This document shows, piece after piece, positions 24,770-37,739 of a stretch of DNA of 64,000 nucleotides. This DNA comes from Sequoia sempervirens. Lineage: Eukaryota; Streptophyta; Pinopsida; Cupressales; Cupressaceae. The stretch lies in assembly GCA_007258455.2 (NCBI GenBank), contig VDFB02270651.1, positions 491,420,711-491,484,710 on the forward strand. The letters run 5' to 3'. The first letter of the stretch is position 1, and every line of letters starts with the position of its first letter. Position numbers and translations under genes: made by a program. The notes beneath the pieces were generated by a model that did no database searches, was not told the DNA's origin, and saw only the letters and a list, made by a program, of their open reading frames with translations.

Positions 24770-26160
24770 CTGTCGCCAAGAGTCTTTATGTGTCTCGTCG
24801 ACTGGATATGAGCTCGCCAGACGATTCCACGTTCAGCATAATGTCTCGCTGAAAGGAGTCAGGTCTCGACAACAAAGAAGGTTGCAATCGGGGGTTTGCT
24901 TCGCAAAGAAGTCTACCCGACAAAAGGAGGTCCCACCAAAGGGTTTGAGCCCGGCGATAATTTTGCCTTCGGTAGGTCTGGCCGAAACGAAAAAGTCTTA
25001 CCAAAGGGTCAGTCTTCGATATGACATGAGGGGCTTGGGGAAAGGTCTCCCTGATGTGGGATTGTCTCACCGACATGAAATGAAGGCCTCAACAAAAGGG
25101 TTATTCCCTCGCCATGAGGTCTAACCGATATGTTAAGGTCTCCTCGAAGTGCTCTCGGTTCAACAAAAGGAAGTTTCAGTCGGTATTAAGTCTCACCGAC
25201 CGAAGGGAGTCTCAGCAACATGGAGTGAATTCAGCATAGGCCCTCACCAAAAGGAGGAGTTTGTTGAGATGTCTGGGCGAAGCAGAGTGGTCTCGGTGAA
25301 GGACGGCAGCGTCGGCATAAGGTCTCCCTGACCATGGAAAGTCTTGCCAACTTGAAGGAGCTCGCCGAAAGATTTAAGGCTCGGAAAAACTTCTCACCGA
25401 CCCAAAAAGGTCTCCCCAACATAAAAATGAGCTCGCCAAAGGATTCTGAGCCTCGCCGCGAGGTCCTGCCGAAGAATGAAGGGTCTCAGTGTAGAGTTTT
25501 TCCTTTGGCAAGAGGTCTCACCGACACATGAATGTCTCGCCGATGGATTGGCACAATAGTATGAGATGGTGGTCTCGGCGTGAGGTCTCACCGACCAAGC
25601 AATGTCTCCCCGACTAAAGAGAAAGTAAACTCATCGCCGAAAGAAAGGGCTACTCGCTGTAAGGTCTGGCCGAGAGGTGAAGGTCCTGCCGACAAAGGAA
25701 GCCTTCGGCATAATATTTGGAGCTCAGGAAGATGTCTTCCTAACCGGTGGGAGTCAAGCCGAAAGGAAATAAGTCGGCCAAAGGGAAAGGAGCTCGGCGA
25801 AAGGTCTCATCGACCTGACAGGGTCTTAATGAAGGATTTGAGATCGAATGGAATGAACGGAGATCGGGGAGAGCAGAATGTGCTCAGTAAAAGGTCTTTC
25901 CAAGGGGTGAAGGCTTTAGTGATGAGAGATATATTTTTATGACTCCTAGGGGTTCACCATGAGGTCTTCCCGAAAGTGATAATCTTACCGATGGTTCCAG
26001 CAATATCGGTATGACTTTTGGCCTAGCTATAAAATCTCATCAACATTTTCAAGCTATGCCGATAATTGCAGGAAGGTATAATCACATTGGGGAGACATGA
26101 TTAGTGTCTCACCGACATGTGATTCATTCTAACCAACCCTTGACTGTCTAGCGATCCCGT
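24770..26160 (+). repeat. Degenerate GGTCTCNCCGAC sub-repeats within the LTR
   Basis: More than fifteen copies of a word like AAGGTCTCACCGAC occur at irregular 25-60 bp spacing, with variants GTCTCGCC, GTCTCCCC and GTCTCGGC. Many hold a CpG. The same array occurs in the 3' LTR (about 29745-31140) and, reversed, in both LTRs of the element at 52274-63521. The small open frames here are by-products of the repeats. Confidence 0.8.
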
Positions 26161-26480
26161 GTGGCATATGATCAACCAATCAGAGTGAGCTAAGGGAGAG
26201 CCGTGGCAGTCTGACCAGGAAGAAGAAGATTAACAGAATGAAAAGCAACGTGTATCTATTCTGAGCTAAGAAGCATTCAAAGCAGCTCGCCAGGGGATTC
26301 AAAGGTGGACACGAGAAGCGGAAGTAAATTTGGTAGTTGCAAAAAATTAGGGAGGTCATTCCTAGAGTGACTCCAAACTGACATGGGCATGGGGACACAG
26401 CATTAACTTCATCAAAAAGATCTGAGGGAGACTTTTCTGAGCCTGATATTTTGTAAGCCCTGAGGGGTCAACCTTATTTT

Positions 26481-26490
26481 TGTATATATG
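26481..26490 (+). promoter_or_regulatory. TATA box candidate of the nested element's LTR
   Basis: TGTATATATG lies after the sub-repeats and is conserved in the other LTR (31455-31464). In the related LTRs at 52963-52976 and 61832-61846 it reads TATATATATGG-like on the minus strand. The conservation makes it the best promoter candidate. Confidence 0.5.
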
Positions 26491-27176
26491 GCATTTTTTT
26501 CTTCTTGTAAAGGAGTTCTCTTGATGCTTTTCTGAAGTCTGTGACTTCTACAGTCCTCTCTCAGATTAGCAAATTTTTGTAACTCATTTTGGAGAATGAT
26601 ATATAAAGTTTGCCTTGGTGACTATTGATGTTCAGATTTCCATCTTGTCCTTGCAGAGTGTTGTGCATTTCAAGTTCATAATCAAGTTTTTTTGTGAATT
26701 TCTTTTATTCCTTCATGACCTTATCTTGTGTTTTCATGCCTTCCTTTGCAAAAGCATCATTATACAAATCACAAACTGTGTTTACATAATCACATATGGA
26801 TTTTAGTCTATGAAAATTACTTTCCTCTCTGAAAAAAGTGTGTGAATCAAACCTGTTGTGACATATTAATGTATAGCTTATAAATATTTGATGTGTAATC
26901 TTATGTTCATCATTAGTTTTTAAGTGTAAATTGAGTATCTCATTGTTCCTGTCATTTTGGTGAATCACCATCAGTTAATTTTCATTTTTATGCATTCTCC
27001 TTCTGCCTTTTCCCTTCAAAGAATCAGTTGTTTAGGAGACACCAAAGGAAGTCGGCCTTCTCCAGAGGTTGATCTCTGTTTATAAGTGACCCATAGCTTT
27101 GGAGGTCTTCCCATGTTACACTGAGGTGTTAAACATCAGGTTCAACAAGGATGCAACTTTAGGTGATAACAGTTTC

Positions 27177-27194
27177 TGGCACGCCCCGGTGGGA
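27177..27194 (+). other. Primer-binding site of the nested element
   Basis: TGGCACGCCCCGGTGGGA starts six bases after the LTR end. The complete element at 52274-63521 has TGGCACTCCCGGTGGGA in the same place, so both use the same priming tRNA type. Confidence 0.75.
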
Positions 27195-27430
27195 CTGTGA
27201 ACTACTTCTCAGTTCATGTTTATGCATTTTATTGTTGTTGTTTGGTGTGTGCAGCAGTAGTTTCAACCTTTTGGAGGCATTTTCTTTACATACCTGGCGA
27301 CTCTGGGAGAATAACAACTGGTTTCAAGCAGATTAAGTGCTGGTATGTTCTTATTTCTAGAAAATCAGATCTAGTTTTCTTGTTTTACAAGAAATTTTAA
27401 TGCATTTCCAGCTTCTATGAATGCTCCAAA

Positions 27431-29212
27431 ATGTCTACATTTTATGAAGACATGTTCTATCATCCAGCTTGTCATGAAACTACTAATCATCCCTCATTTC
27501 ATGAAAATCCTGTCAACCAATCACCCTATCAGCCATATCAGGCCAATCATGTTGCTGGTTTAATCCCAAATAGCCATGCAACAACAGCCTATCAGCATGC
27601 TCAACATACTTACCTCCCACCCACCCCTGCCCAGTCCTCGGATCCACATTTGGATGTCCAAAATCAGCTCCAAGAGGTTGATTATATAAAGAATAACATG
27701 AATAACATGAAGGACATACTGTCAGGCATTGCAAGGTAGATGGAAGAGTTTAGGAGGCAGTAGGAGTACGATCAACAACAATAAGAGATGGCCTATCAGG
27801 CCTACCTTCATGAGCAAGAATTACTGACACAAAGGAGATAGTTTGAGAATAGGCTCAAGAGAGAGTTAGCTGTGAAAGAGGAGAAAATGAAGCTTTTTCT
27901 TGCTCAAACACAGAGGCATGAGGTCCAAGTAGCTCCTTATATTCCACATCAGCCTGGACATGAAGAGGTTCATAACTTCAAATTTCCAAGTTTCAGACAG
28001 GGTGAATCTAGCATGGACAGCTACGATGAAATCGCTAAGTTGGAGGAGCACGTGTTTTCACTTCCAAGCTTCAAGCAGATTGCTTCTTCTCATAGCTCAA
28101 AGCTGACTAAGGATCTTCCTCAAGTGGAAAGCACTTGCAAGGTTGTAGTTTCAGAACAGCTAGAAGACATCAAGCCATTTGGGTAGTTGTTGATTGATGA
28201 CAGTCAGCAAGATAATGGAGCATTAGACTTGGAAGAAAAGCCTAAAGTTGAACCGGATATTGTTCTTCAAGGTATGGATTTTGATTTCTTTGAACATATT
28301 ATGAATGAGAGAGCCAATGTTGAGCTTTATGAAGAAGCATGTACAATTATTATTGAACAGTTTTGTTCAACATTGGATGACAAAGAACCAGAAGAAGTTG
28401 ATAGTCATGATGATCTGAAGCAACAGCTTGTAGAGTTGTCGAAACAATAGGAGGGGCCTCATAATCCTGTTTTACAAGATCATGATTGGTTGAAGGAGCT
28501 TCCTTTTTGTTGTGTAGAGGAATTTGAGACTGCTGAACCAGTTAAACCTTTTTCTTCTCCCATTGAGGCCACTTCATTATTTGAACCTTTACCTTCCTTC
28601 ATTGAAGAATAAAATAATGATTTGGAATGTCTTTCTTTGAGTAATGATGAACATTATAAGCAGCTTCCATTTCGGTGTATAGAGGAAGCCATTTCATTTT
28701 TCTCCATTGAAGGAATGAGTGTTCATTTTGGAAAGCATGAGCATACTAAGGAGGCTACTACTCTTCCATCAAGTCAGCCACAGGAGTTATACCTTTCCAG
28801 CCAGCAAGATGATGAAGAGGGTACCCACAAGCAAGAGATCAGCAAGGAGACTTTAAGCTTTACCCTTACCAGAGGTTGTCCAATCAAATACCTAGCTAAG
28901 ATGGATTCCAATACAACACCAAGGACGAATCATGCACCCACACATGAAGGTATAGCAGAAAATGGTATCCAAGATGCACTGGCAGCCAAACAAGAGTATG
29001 TTCAACTCACTTATCCTCCTTTGGTTGATAATACATATGGTCTATTTGGTGAGGTAAGTGAATTTATTCACCTCTTTCAAGGGGCAGTGCATCGTCTTGT
29101 TAAATATCTTCATGTGTCCCATTTTTACTCAGTTGTCCTTAAACATGCCAGTCACTGCATATTTAAGAGAAAGGGTAGTTATTTCGATCATCCAGTGAAT
29201 GGGTTTGTTTGA
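27431..29212 (+). pseudogene. Single decayed frame of the nested element, unknown gag-like protein
   Basis: One reading frame runs from ATG at 27431 to TGA at 29210, 594 codons, with no frameshift. Seven in-frame stops interrupt it (27737, 27761, 27782, 27839, 28184, 28448, 28610). All are TAG or TAA where CAG or CAA (Gln) fits the context. I do not recognise a family. The N-terminus is His/Pro/Gln-rich. About residues 90-150 are Gln/Glu-rich and likely coiled coil. The middle is acidic, and the C-terminal 60 residues have hydrophobic/aromatic text (VHRLVKYLHVSHFY) and a basic end. Position directly after the primer-binding site suggests a gag-type role. No zinc knuckle or protease motif is visible. 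Confidence 0.6.
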
Positions 29213-29484
29213 CCAATTTCATACTGGTTAGTGTAGGGTAGGTTTAGATGCAGTTTACATTCCCTAAGTGCTGTCCCAGCACAGTAAATAGTTTTATTTC
29301 AATTTTTTCCCTATTTTCAATAAAAAATTTAGTGTTCTAATGAGTCTCTAGAGAGTTATAGCCATGTACAAAGCTGCTCTTGATTTGTTTCTAAGTTGTT
29401 CCAATGACTCCATTCCCAATGGATAGGCCTAGGCTACTAGTTTCCATGTTTAGCAGGAAAACATATAGCAAAGGTCACCATAAA
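29213..29484 (+). other. 3' non-coding part of the nested element
   Basis: 272 bp between the frame and the 3' LTR. It contains TTCAATAAAAAATT (a possible polyadenylation-like signal). No clear polypurine tract is visible immediately before TGTTACC at 29485. Confidence 0.4.
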
Positions 29485-32146
29485 TGTTACCAAATTTTTT
29501 CCTACAGGCTCAATCAGGAAAGGTAAATCATGTGACAGATGTTCGAGAAGGCCAAATGGAACATTTACAACAAGGGAAAAATTGCGCACGTGATGTTATT
29601 CCTCAAGGAGCTCAGTTGGAAGGCATCTCCCAATCTAGTTTGGCATAAAATTGTTCTAAGGAAAAAGTCGGCAAGACTCTGCAGTTGTCTTGCCAACTGG
29701 CATTCTGTTCTATTCAAAGGAGGCCCATCAGTCGCCTAGACATCCCTATCACTGAGAGTCTTTATGTGTCTCACCGACTGGAAATGAGCTTGCCAGATGA
29801 TTTCGCATTCGGCATAACATCTCACCGAAAGGAGTCAAGTCTTGATGACAAAGAAGGTTGGCATTGGGGGTTTGCTTCACAGAGAAGTCTGCCCGACAAA
29901 AGGAGGTCCCACCAAAGGATCTGAGCCGAGCAATAATTTTTCCTTCGGCAGGAGGTCTGGCCAAAACAAAAAATTCTTACTGAAGGGTCAGTCTTCGATA
30001 TGACATGAGGGGCTCAGGGAAAGGTCTCCTCGATGTGGGATTGTCTCACCGACATGAAATGAAGGCCTCAAAAAAAGGGTTATTCTCTCGCCATGAGGTC
30101 TGGCCGATAGGTTAAGGTCTCCCCAAAGTGCTCTCAGTTTGGGAAAAGGAAGTTTCGGTCGGTATGAAGTCTCACCGACCAAAGGGAGTCTCGGCAACAT
30201 GGAGTGAATTCGGCATAGGCCCTCGCCAAAAGGAGGAGTTCTTTGAGATGTCTGTGCAAAGCGGAGTGGTCTTGGTGAAGGACGACAGCATCGGCATAAG
30301 GTCTCCCCAACAACGAAAAGTCTTGCCGACTTGAAGGAGCTCGCCGAAATATTTAGGGCTCAGCAAAACTTCTCACTGACCCAAAAAGGTCTCCCTGACA
30401 TAAAAATGAGCTCGCCAAAGGATACTGAGCCTTGTCGTGAGGTCCTGTCGAAGAATGAAGGGTCTTGGTGTAGAGTTTTTCCTTCGGCAAGAGGTCTCAC
30501 CAACACGTGAATGTCTCACCAACGGATTGGAAAAGTAGTATGAGATGGTGGTCTCGGAGGTCTCACCGACCAATCAATGTCTCCCCGACTGAAGAGAAAG
30601 TAAACTCGTCACCGAAAGAAAGGGTTGCTCGTCGTAAGGTCTGGCTGAGTGGTGAAGGTCCTGCCAATAAAGGGAGCCTTGGGCATAATATTTGGAGCTC
30701 GGGAAGATGTCTTCCCGACTAGCGGGAGTCAGGCCAAAAGGAAAGAAGTCGATCGAAGGGAAAGGAGCTCAGCGAAAGGTCTCACCGACCCGACAGGGTC
30801 TTAACAAAGGATTTGAGATCGAATGGAATGAACAGAGATCGGGGAGAGAAGAATGTGCTCAGTAAAAGGTCTTGCCGAGGGGTGAAGGTCTCAGCGATGA
30901 GAGATATATCTGTATGACTCCTAGGGGTTCGCCATGAGGTCTTCTCGAAAGCGATAGTCTTACCAATGGTTCCAGCAATATCGGTATGACTTTTGGGCTC
31001 GATATAAACTCTCATCGACATTTTCAAGTTGTGTCGATAATTGTAGGAAGGTATAATGGCATCGAGGAGACACGATTAGTGTCTCACCAACATGCGATTC
31101 AATCTAAGTGACCCTTGACCGTCTGGCAATCCCGTGTGGTGTATGATCAACCAATCAGAGTGAGCTAAGGGAGAGTCGTGGTAGTCTGACTAGGAAGAAG
31201 AAGATTAACAGAATGAAAAGCAATGTGTATCTGTTCTGAGCTTAGAAGCATTCAAAGCATCTCGCCAGGGGATTCAAAGGTGGACACGAGGAGCAGAAGT
31301 AAATGTGGTAGTTGCAAAAGATCAGGGAGGCCATTCCTGGAGAGACTCCACACTGACATGGCCACGGGGACGCAACATTAATTTCATCAAAAAGATCTGA
31401 GGGAGATTTTTCTGAGCCTGATATTTTGTAAGCCCTGAGGGGCCGAGCTTATTTTTGTATATATGGCATTTTTTCCTTCTTGTAAAGGAGTTCTCCTGAT
31501 GCTTTTCTAAAGTCTATGACTTCTACAGTCCTCTCTCAGATTAGCAAATTTATGTAACTCATTTTGGAGAATGATATATAAAGTTTTCCTTGGTGACTAT
31601 TGATGTTCAGATTTCCATCTTGTTATTGCAGAGTGTTCTGTATTTCAGGTTCATAATCAAGTTATTTTGTGAATTTCTTTTATTCCTTCATGACTTTATC
31701 TTGTGTTTTTATGCCTTCCTTTGCAAAAGCATCATTATACAAATCACAAACTGTGTTTACATAATCACATATGGATTTTAGTCTGTGAAAATTACTTTCC
31801 TCTTTGAAAAAAGTATGTGAATCAAACCTGTTGTGACATATTAATGCATAGCTTATAAATATTTGATGTGTAATCTTATGTTCATCATCAGTTTTCAAGT
31901 GTAAATTGAGTTTCTCATTGTTCCTGTCATTTTGGTGCATCACCATAGGTTAATTTTCATTTTTATGCATTCTCCTTCTCCCTTTTCCCTTCAAATAATT
32001 AGTTGTTTAGGTGACACCAAAGGAATCCGGCCTTCTCTAGAGGTTGATCTCTATTTATAAGTGACCCATAGCTTTGGAGGTCTTCCCATGTTATACTGAG
32101 GTGTTGAACATCAGGTTCAACAAGGGTGCAACTTCAGGTGATAACA
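29485..32146 (+). repeat. 3' LTR of the nested element
   Basis: It starts TGTTACCAAATTTTTTCC, ends AGGTGATAACA and is 2662 bp, one base shorter than its partner. It has the same sub-repeat block and TATA candidate (31455-31464). It is followed by the target duplication ACTAC and then by the continuing Tat-like frame. Confidence 0.9.
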
Positions 32147-32505
32147 ACTACAATGATCTAATGGACACTCTCAAATCCATACAAGATGTTGTAAATGATT
32201 ATCACATCCACATAGCACATACTCCTCCATCTACCCATGAGATGCTTTCTTTGGATGGACACTTAGATGATCTTCATTCAGAACATGACTCCTTTACTCC
32301 TGACATTATTACACAAAAAGAGAAGGTTATAGATTCCTATAGTCAAACTAAGTTGTCAACATCGAGATCACATATAACCCAAATTCAAATTGAGGACATC
32401 ATGTATGAAGATATACATCATTATCCACTCAAGGAAACAAGTAATACCAAACAGGATATTCCAGAGTCAGCAGAGCAGCAAATTGAAATAACATTGAATC
32501 TATAG
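32147..32505 (+). pseudogene. Tat-like gag, 3' portion after the insertion
   Basis: The frame broken at 24508 resumes after the target duplication and runs to TAG at 32503. It is acidic and His/Ser/Thr-rich (DLMDTLKSIQDVVNDY, HIHIAHTPPSTHEM, DIMYEDIHHYP), with no enzyme motif. A continuous open frame from 32074 starts inside the LTR and is an accident of the junction. Known Tat gag proteins do not usually carry this tail, so its role is unknown. Confidence 0.55.
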
Positions 32506-35132
32506 GGGTCATTTATTAGAGAATGCTTGCTAAATAGGACATCTCAAAAAAGGCATAATCAAAGCATGAATGTACCGCTTCCACAGTACTGGGGGCAACT
32601 ATGTCTCAATAAAATGTCAAAATAGGGAGCACAAAGAATCCTTATGATGAAACCAATGCCAATACTACAACTAGCCATGTCATGAATCTTCATCCACCCA
32701 TCACCCCATCCACGAATTGGGACCAACATAAGATGAAAGATTTAAATCAAAGCACGAAGAACATTATCAAAGCAAAAGAAGTTGGGAAATATAATGGATA
32801 AATCAAGTGCACATGGATACCAAAAAATGCAAAGAACGATCATCCCTATCAAACTCCATCAGTAAAAGAAACTATGGGGCAAAATAAAAAAAGGGAAAAG
32901 TATCCATCAAAGATGTCCACAAAGACAATAGTAGGATTCTCAAGCAACATACAAATTATATCAAGCAATTGGTCCTAATTCCAATCACACTTTCATATCC
33001 ACCCATCATTGCTCATCTTCCCAAGTTTGGAGAGTTAAAGGTTCCAAACTGCCAACCAATCCATCTTTTATTCCTAAACACACTCCATCCATGCCTCCAC
33101 ACATGATATCCAATTATCATATTGACCATGTATTGGAAATGACCCTTCCTCATAAGGATTCAGAAGGCATTCTATTATGATGTGCGCACAAAGACAAAGT
33201 TAAATCCTGTATCAACAAAGTAGATTAGGAATCCCAAAATTTGTATTCAAGTGCACGTATCTTGGAAAAGCAACTTCTTCAAGCTGGATACTGATGGCAC
33301 ATTATCATAGAAGAATCTACATCGACACCACCAGGTGGTTCAGCATGAGCTTAAAATATTTTACAAAAGAAACAAAAAAAACAAAAAATCATGAAAATAG
33401 TAAAGATAAAAATCATCCTCCAGTGAAAACCACTATGGTGGAACTTTGTACAAGTACCATGATGAAAACCTGGAAAACAGGTGTCATGTGTAGAATCGAG
33501 CATTTGGGTGCACTAGTTCAGGTGAAATAATCTTATCTCATCCATAATAAATCTAGCACTCCATCCATCTTATCCATAATCAAACCATTCATCCATGAAC
33601 CATTTATCCAATCCATTTTCATCCATCTACATCTAATATAGTCCAAGTTATCTTGATCTTGACAAATTTTGGTGTACACTTTACACTTTCTTATGGTAAA
33701 CATCTTGACATGGGTCATTTTCATTGATCCTATCCTACCTACCATTATCTGAGCCATGAAGAACTATCCAAATGAGCATCCTTTGTTTGATCACCTTATC
33801 TTCTCACAAGATAATCCTTTGCATACATACCATATCCATCCATCCATACACCTATCCAAGCATCCATCCATGGAATTCCATACATTGCTAGACATGGGGG
33901 GAAAATATTTACATCTTGCTTCGGGAATAAATCTTGATCTATATCTTACAACTTATGTGGTGATCTGAACATCCATGTCATATTTTGACAAGAAGGCATT
34001 CCTTATCAAGCTTCATTTATTATCAAACATCAATCTAAAAAATCAATATCAATTGCATCTAATTTTTACTTCAATGTCGTATCAAATCATTCAAAACAAT
34101 TTTATTCCAAAATCAAGCTTCAAAATCCTGATCAATCAAATCCAATCAATCCATCATCATCTTGGGATATCCTTCCTAGTCCTCATGTTTCTTAACACTA
34201 TGCTTGCATTTTTTTACCCTCAACAATGTTATCATCATCAATCCATCAATCAAATCTAATCAATCCCTCATCATTTTGGGATATCCTTCCCAATCTTGGT
34301 GTTGCTTAACATATCCTTGCATTGTGTATCCTCAACAATGTTATCATCATCAATCCATCAATCTAATCAATCAACCTTAGCTTGGTTTTCAACAAAATCC
34401 CAAAATAGATCACTGATATCATCACACATCCATATCCAAATCATCAAAATTATGCGAAAAATTCAAAAACATTCAAAAAAACCAAGAAAATCCAAAAAAA
34501 TTGAAAACATATCAGAAAATCCAAAAACAGGTCGAAAATAGAAAAATTCAAAACATGGTATCCAAACTACATTGTCTCTGAGCTTAAACGTAGGCAAGGT
34601 AATCTTTGATTAGCCTCTGAGACACAAAAACACAAAAAAAAAAAACCTAAAAAATCCTAAAAACAACCTCATAACATTTCAAAAACATCAAACACATCTA
34701 AATATTTGAAAAAATCCATCTGTCTAATTTCGCTTTCATCCACAATAAAAATCCGCTCATAATAAACAATCATCATCTACAACCTTTCGTAAAACAATTG
34801 GAAAAAAGTATAGAAAATTCAAAAGTGAAAACTCAAACGTCAAAGTCACAAGTCTAGGTCAGTAGGTAAACAAGTTGGTTAACTCTTGGTATCAATAGCC
34901 CATCATCCCATTAGTATTACCATTATCTGATCATCATGTCCTAGGATGCATCTTTCCTACAATGGACATCAATATTAGACCTCACCGTAGTTTAGCCTTG
35001 GCTAGAGGTATGAAGAACATTGGCTTGTTTGTGTACTTGATCTTTCTTTTGATTTATCTTATTGCACTCATTCCAATGACCTCTTGATGATGTCTAATCA
35101 AAAACAATTAGAGAGAAAGGAATGGGGCATTG
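32506..35132 (+). other. 3' non-coding region of the Tat-like element
   Basis: No RT, RNase H or integrase text is found in any frame. 33530-33900 is rich in CATCCATC words. 34147-34370 is a two-unit direct repeat. 34440-34760 is A-rich with CCAAAAA words. The small frames here are compositional. The region ends abruptly at 35132 where a copia LTR begins. Confidence 0.5.
34147..34367 (+). repeat. 114-bp direct tandem repeat, two units
   Basis: CAATCC.TCATCAT.TTGGG starts at 34147 and at 34261. The units end with the same ATGTTATCATCATCAATCC text. They differ at many positions. It lies in the 3' non-coding region, as in the 73-bp array of the element at 40171-48289. Confidence 0.8.
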
Positions 35133-37739
35133 TGTTGGAAGTGGATTCACTCTCAAAGGGGGGGGTGAATCAGAGTGATACAAATTTAAATTCTTAAAGC
35201 ACAAATTAAAAAATTTAACCTTTAACACAATATGACAAAAAAAAAAAGAATCTTAACTCAATGCAACAAGTGAAAATTGAACCTTGAATTCACATGTAAC
35301 ACTTATTAAAAGCACTATATGATATGTTCAATTGAACTTTATGAACAATCTTTGTTGTGCTTTTCAAAACAGAACTTAAGACTTCACAAAATATAACTTT
35401 GAAAAACATTCACATATGGAGTACAAAATGCAAATTTCAATTTTCTCTATGAAAGACTTTTTGCATTAGATTTACACACATTAAATTTGCATGACCAACT
35501 TGAACATTTTAAAGTATCAGAGCATTGACTAACATCAATATGAAATAGAATGAGAGAGACAAATGATAACACATAATACAAAGATTTCATGAGTGGAAAA
35601 ACCCTCATGGGGTATAAAAAACCACTCGCTAAAAATTCCTTCTCATTAATCAAAGAGCACCAACTCTGTAACAAGTTTTTGAAGCACCAAATTCATAGGA
35701 GCACCAACTCTATAACAATACAAAAGCACCAACTCCACCTAAATTCTGAAGCACCAACTTCAATAGGAGCACCACTGCTTTACAAAGTCACTGTTTAAAT
35801 TGTGTATACAAAAATGACCTTACAACTATGTTTACATTTGCAGTCCCAAAATCACAATGGAATACAAAATAAAAAAAATGATCTGCAAAGATACCCACTA
35901 CAATAAATACTGTTCATAACAATAGTATGAAAACTCTCTCAAACTAAACACAAATGTCTTTGTTGTGAAAACCAGAGATTACAGTAGAAACCCTCTTTTC
36001 TTCTTTTCATAAATTTACTCAAAAAAACTCAATCAAAACCACACTCCACTTTTTAATGCAATCTCTATAATGAAACTGGGAGATGTGTTACAATAAATCC
36101 CTCTTCTTATTTTCTCTCTTTTCCTCTTTTTTAATCATGGCTTTTTGCCATGTAATTATACAATGCACAATAACAGTTATTCTTTTCAAAAACCCATAAC
36201 ACCATAACGAGGGTTTGTATAAATTTTTTTGTTAAACCATGATACCCATAATGGTTTGAAGAATAACTACAGATATATAAATGAAATGCCACTGAAAAAT
36301 GATAAAACCCTTCAGCAGACTCGGGTTAGTAAAAACTGAGATTAATCTTTAACACATTTCTAATCTCCATCAAAATCTTAACCACAAAAACAATTATATT
36401 TGAAACCAACAAAATATCTTTCAAACCAAAAACCAATTACCTATCAAGGCGGCCAAAATTTTACCAGCTGACTATGTAACATCTTCATAAAAATCTCATT
36501 GAAACTCATCCAACATTCAGCTTCAAATCCAGCTGCAAACTGTAGTCTCATACCCTCCATTGCGGCGCTATTGTTACCTCGGAGCAAAACAAGAATAACA
36601 AAATGATTTTCCCTAACATCATTCAAATGCCTTTAGTCTTCCCTTTTTACTTTATGATAATCATTTGGAGTTCAATCCATTAAATAAACACAATGATGGT
36701 TTAAGTTTGCTAAACAAATATTAACAAAATCCAAATGATGGTTGTCATTCTAAGTCAACTCTGTTATAAATGTAATGAGGTTGACAAAATTATTAGAAAA
36801 CTCAATGACTATGATATGCACAAAATGCTTTATAACATATGCTCTGTGAAAGCTAGTAAGGTCATGCATAAGATATGGTCGATGTAATATAAAGCATACT
36901 CAGTGTGTTGTGGTTGACAAATATAATAAATTCCAAAGTTATGATCACCAACAGCTATTGAAATGGCTTTTATTTTAAACATTAACAAACCAATATGAAA
37001 TAAACAATATGACTATTGTATCATGGTGAGCCCAGTAAACATTATGGAGGATCGGCTTAAGTGCAAGGTGTCATACACTTTAAATCAAACTATAATATAT
37101 GCAATAGAAATCTGATATAATATTGAACCCTTGTAAAATGTGAAGGCCCAAGTGTATGTCGAAATACACTTTGTATGAAGTGATGTGATAAGCCAAAGTA
37201 ATACCATTGCTTATGAAGCTATATACAACAACCAACCCAAGAATACAAATCTGACTATGTAACAACCTTGTGAGAAAGCAATATACCTCATGTGAACTGA
37301 AGCCAAATACTACAGAACCAAAAACAATTATCTTCCATCTGAGTAGTAATGTAACAATGCAATCACCTATATATCAATCACCTATATATTTCTATAAGAA
37401 CTGAAAAACGTAATGCCAAAAATAATTCAACTTGATTCCGTGTCAAAATAATATACTAATCAAACATACAAAATGATATCACCTGAAATCCAATACCAAA
37501 ACCCAACACCTATATAATAAAGATAACATTTAACTGCACATGAAGCTCAACCTGATCAGTACCACAAAATGTAACAAATATGAATGTAAACCAAAGCCAT
37601 AATTCTATCCAACACCAAAGTTACACCATGAGTCATAATACCAAAGTTCCAGAACAAAACCAAAAACCATGCCAATACCAAAGAACTATATTATCAATTT
37701 TGACATCAAGGACAAATATTCACAAAGAGAAAGTCAACA
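35133..37739 (-). repeat. LTR of a Ty1/copia element (3' LTR on the minus strand)
   Basis: On the plus strand it begins TGTTGGAAGTGG and ends AAAGTCAACA. On the minus strand it therefore starts TGTTGAC right after a purine stretch AAAGGGGTAGTT, the typical copia tract-to-LTR junction. Length is 2607 bp. Inside are GGGGGGGGTGAATCAG near 35158 and GTGGAAAAACCCTCATGGGG near 35592, phrases I know from plant copia LTRs. No partner LTR is in the window, so the length cannot be confirmed. Confidence 0.55.

Larger units (their letters stand above)
24509..27171 (+). repeat. 5' LTR of the nested element
   Basis: It starts TGTTACTCAATTTTTTCC and ends GGTGATAACA, directly followed by a primer-binding site. 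The middle (about 24770-26160) is a run of degenerate GGTCTC.CCGAC sub-repeats, GC-richer than its surroundings. A TATA box candidate is at 26481. Identity to the 3' LTR is roughly nine in ten by eye, so the insertion is old. Confidence 0.9.
24509..32146 (+). mobile_element. Gag-like-only LTR retrotransposon nested in the Tat-like element
   Basis: Two LTRs of 2663 bp (24509-27171) and 2662 bp (29485-32146) flank a 2313-bp internal region. The 5 bp before are ACTAT and after are ACTAC, a target duplication with one change. Removing the element and one duplication rejoins the host frame without a shift, which supports the borders. The internal region has one long decayed frame and no RT, protease or integrase. 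LTR ends (TGTT...GGTGATAACA), sub-repeats and primer-binding site match those of the complete element at 52274-63521. It is therefore most likely a non-autonomous relative mobilised by that family. Confidence 0.85.

Noticed and set aside
24714..25942. Several open frames of 60-136 codons in the LTR at 24509-27171, and similar ones at 29685-30722, 53598-54226 and 62467-62928
   Set aside because: They fall in the GGTCTC sub-repeat blocks of LTRs, differ between LTR copies and have no motif.
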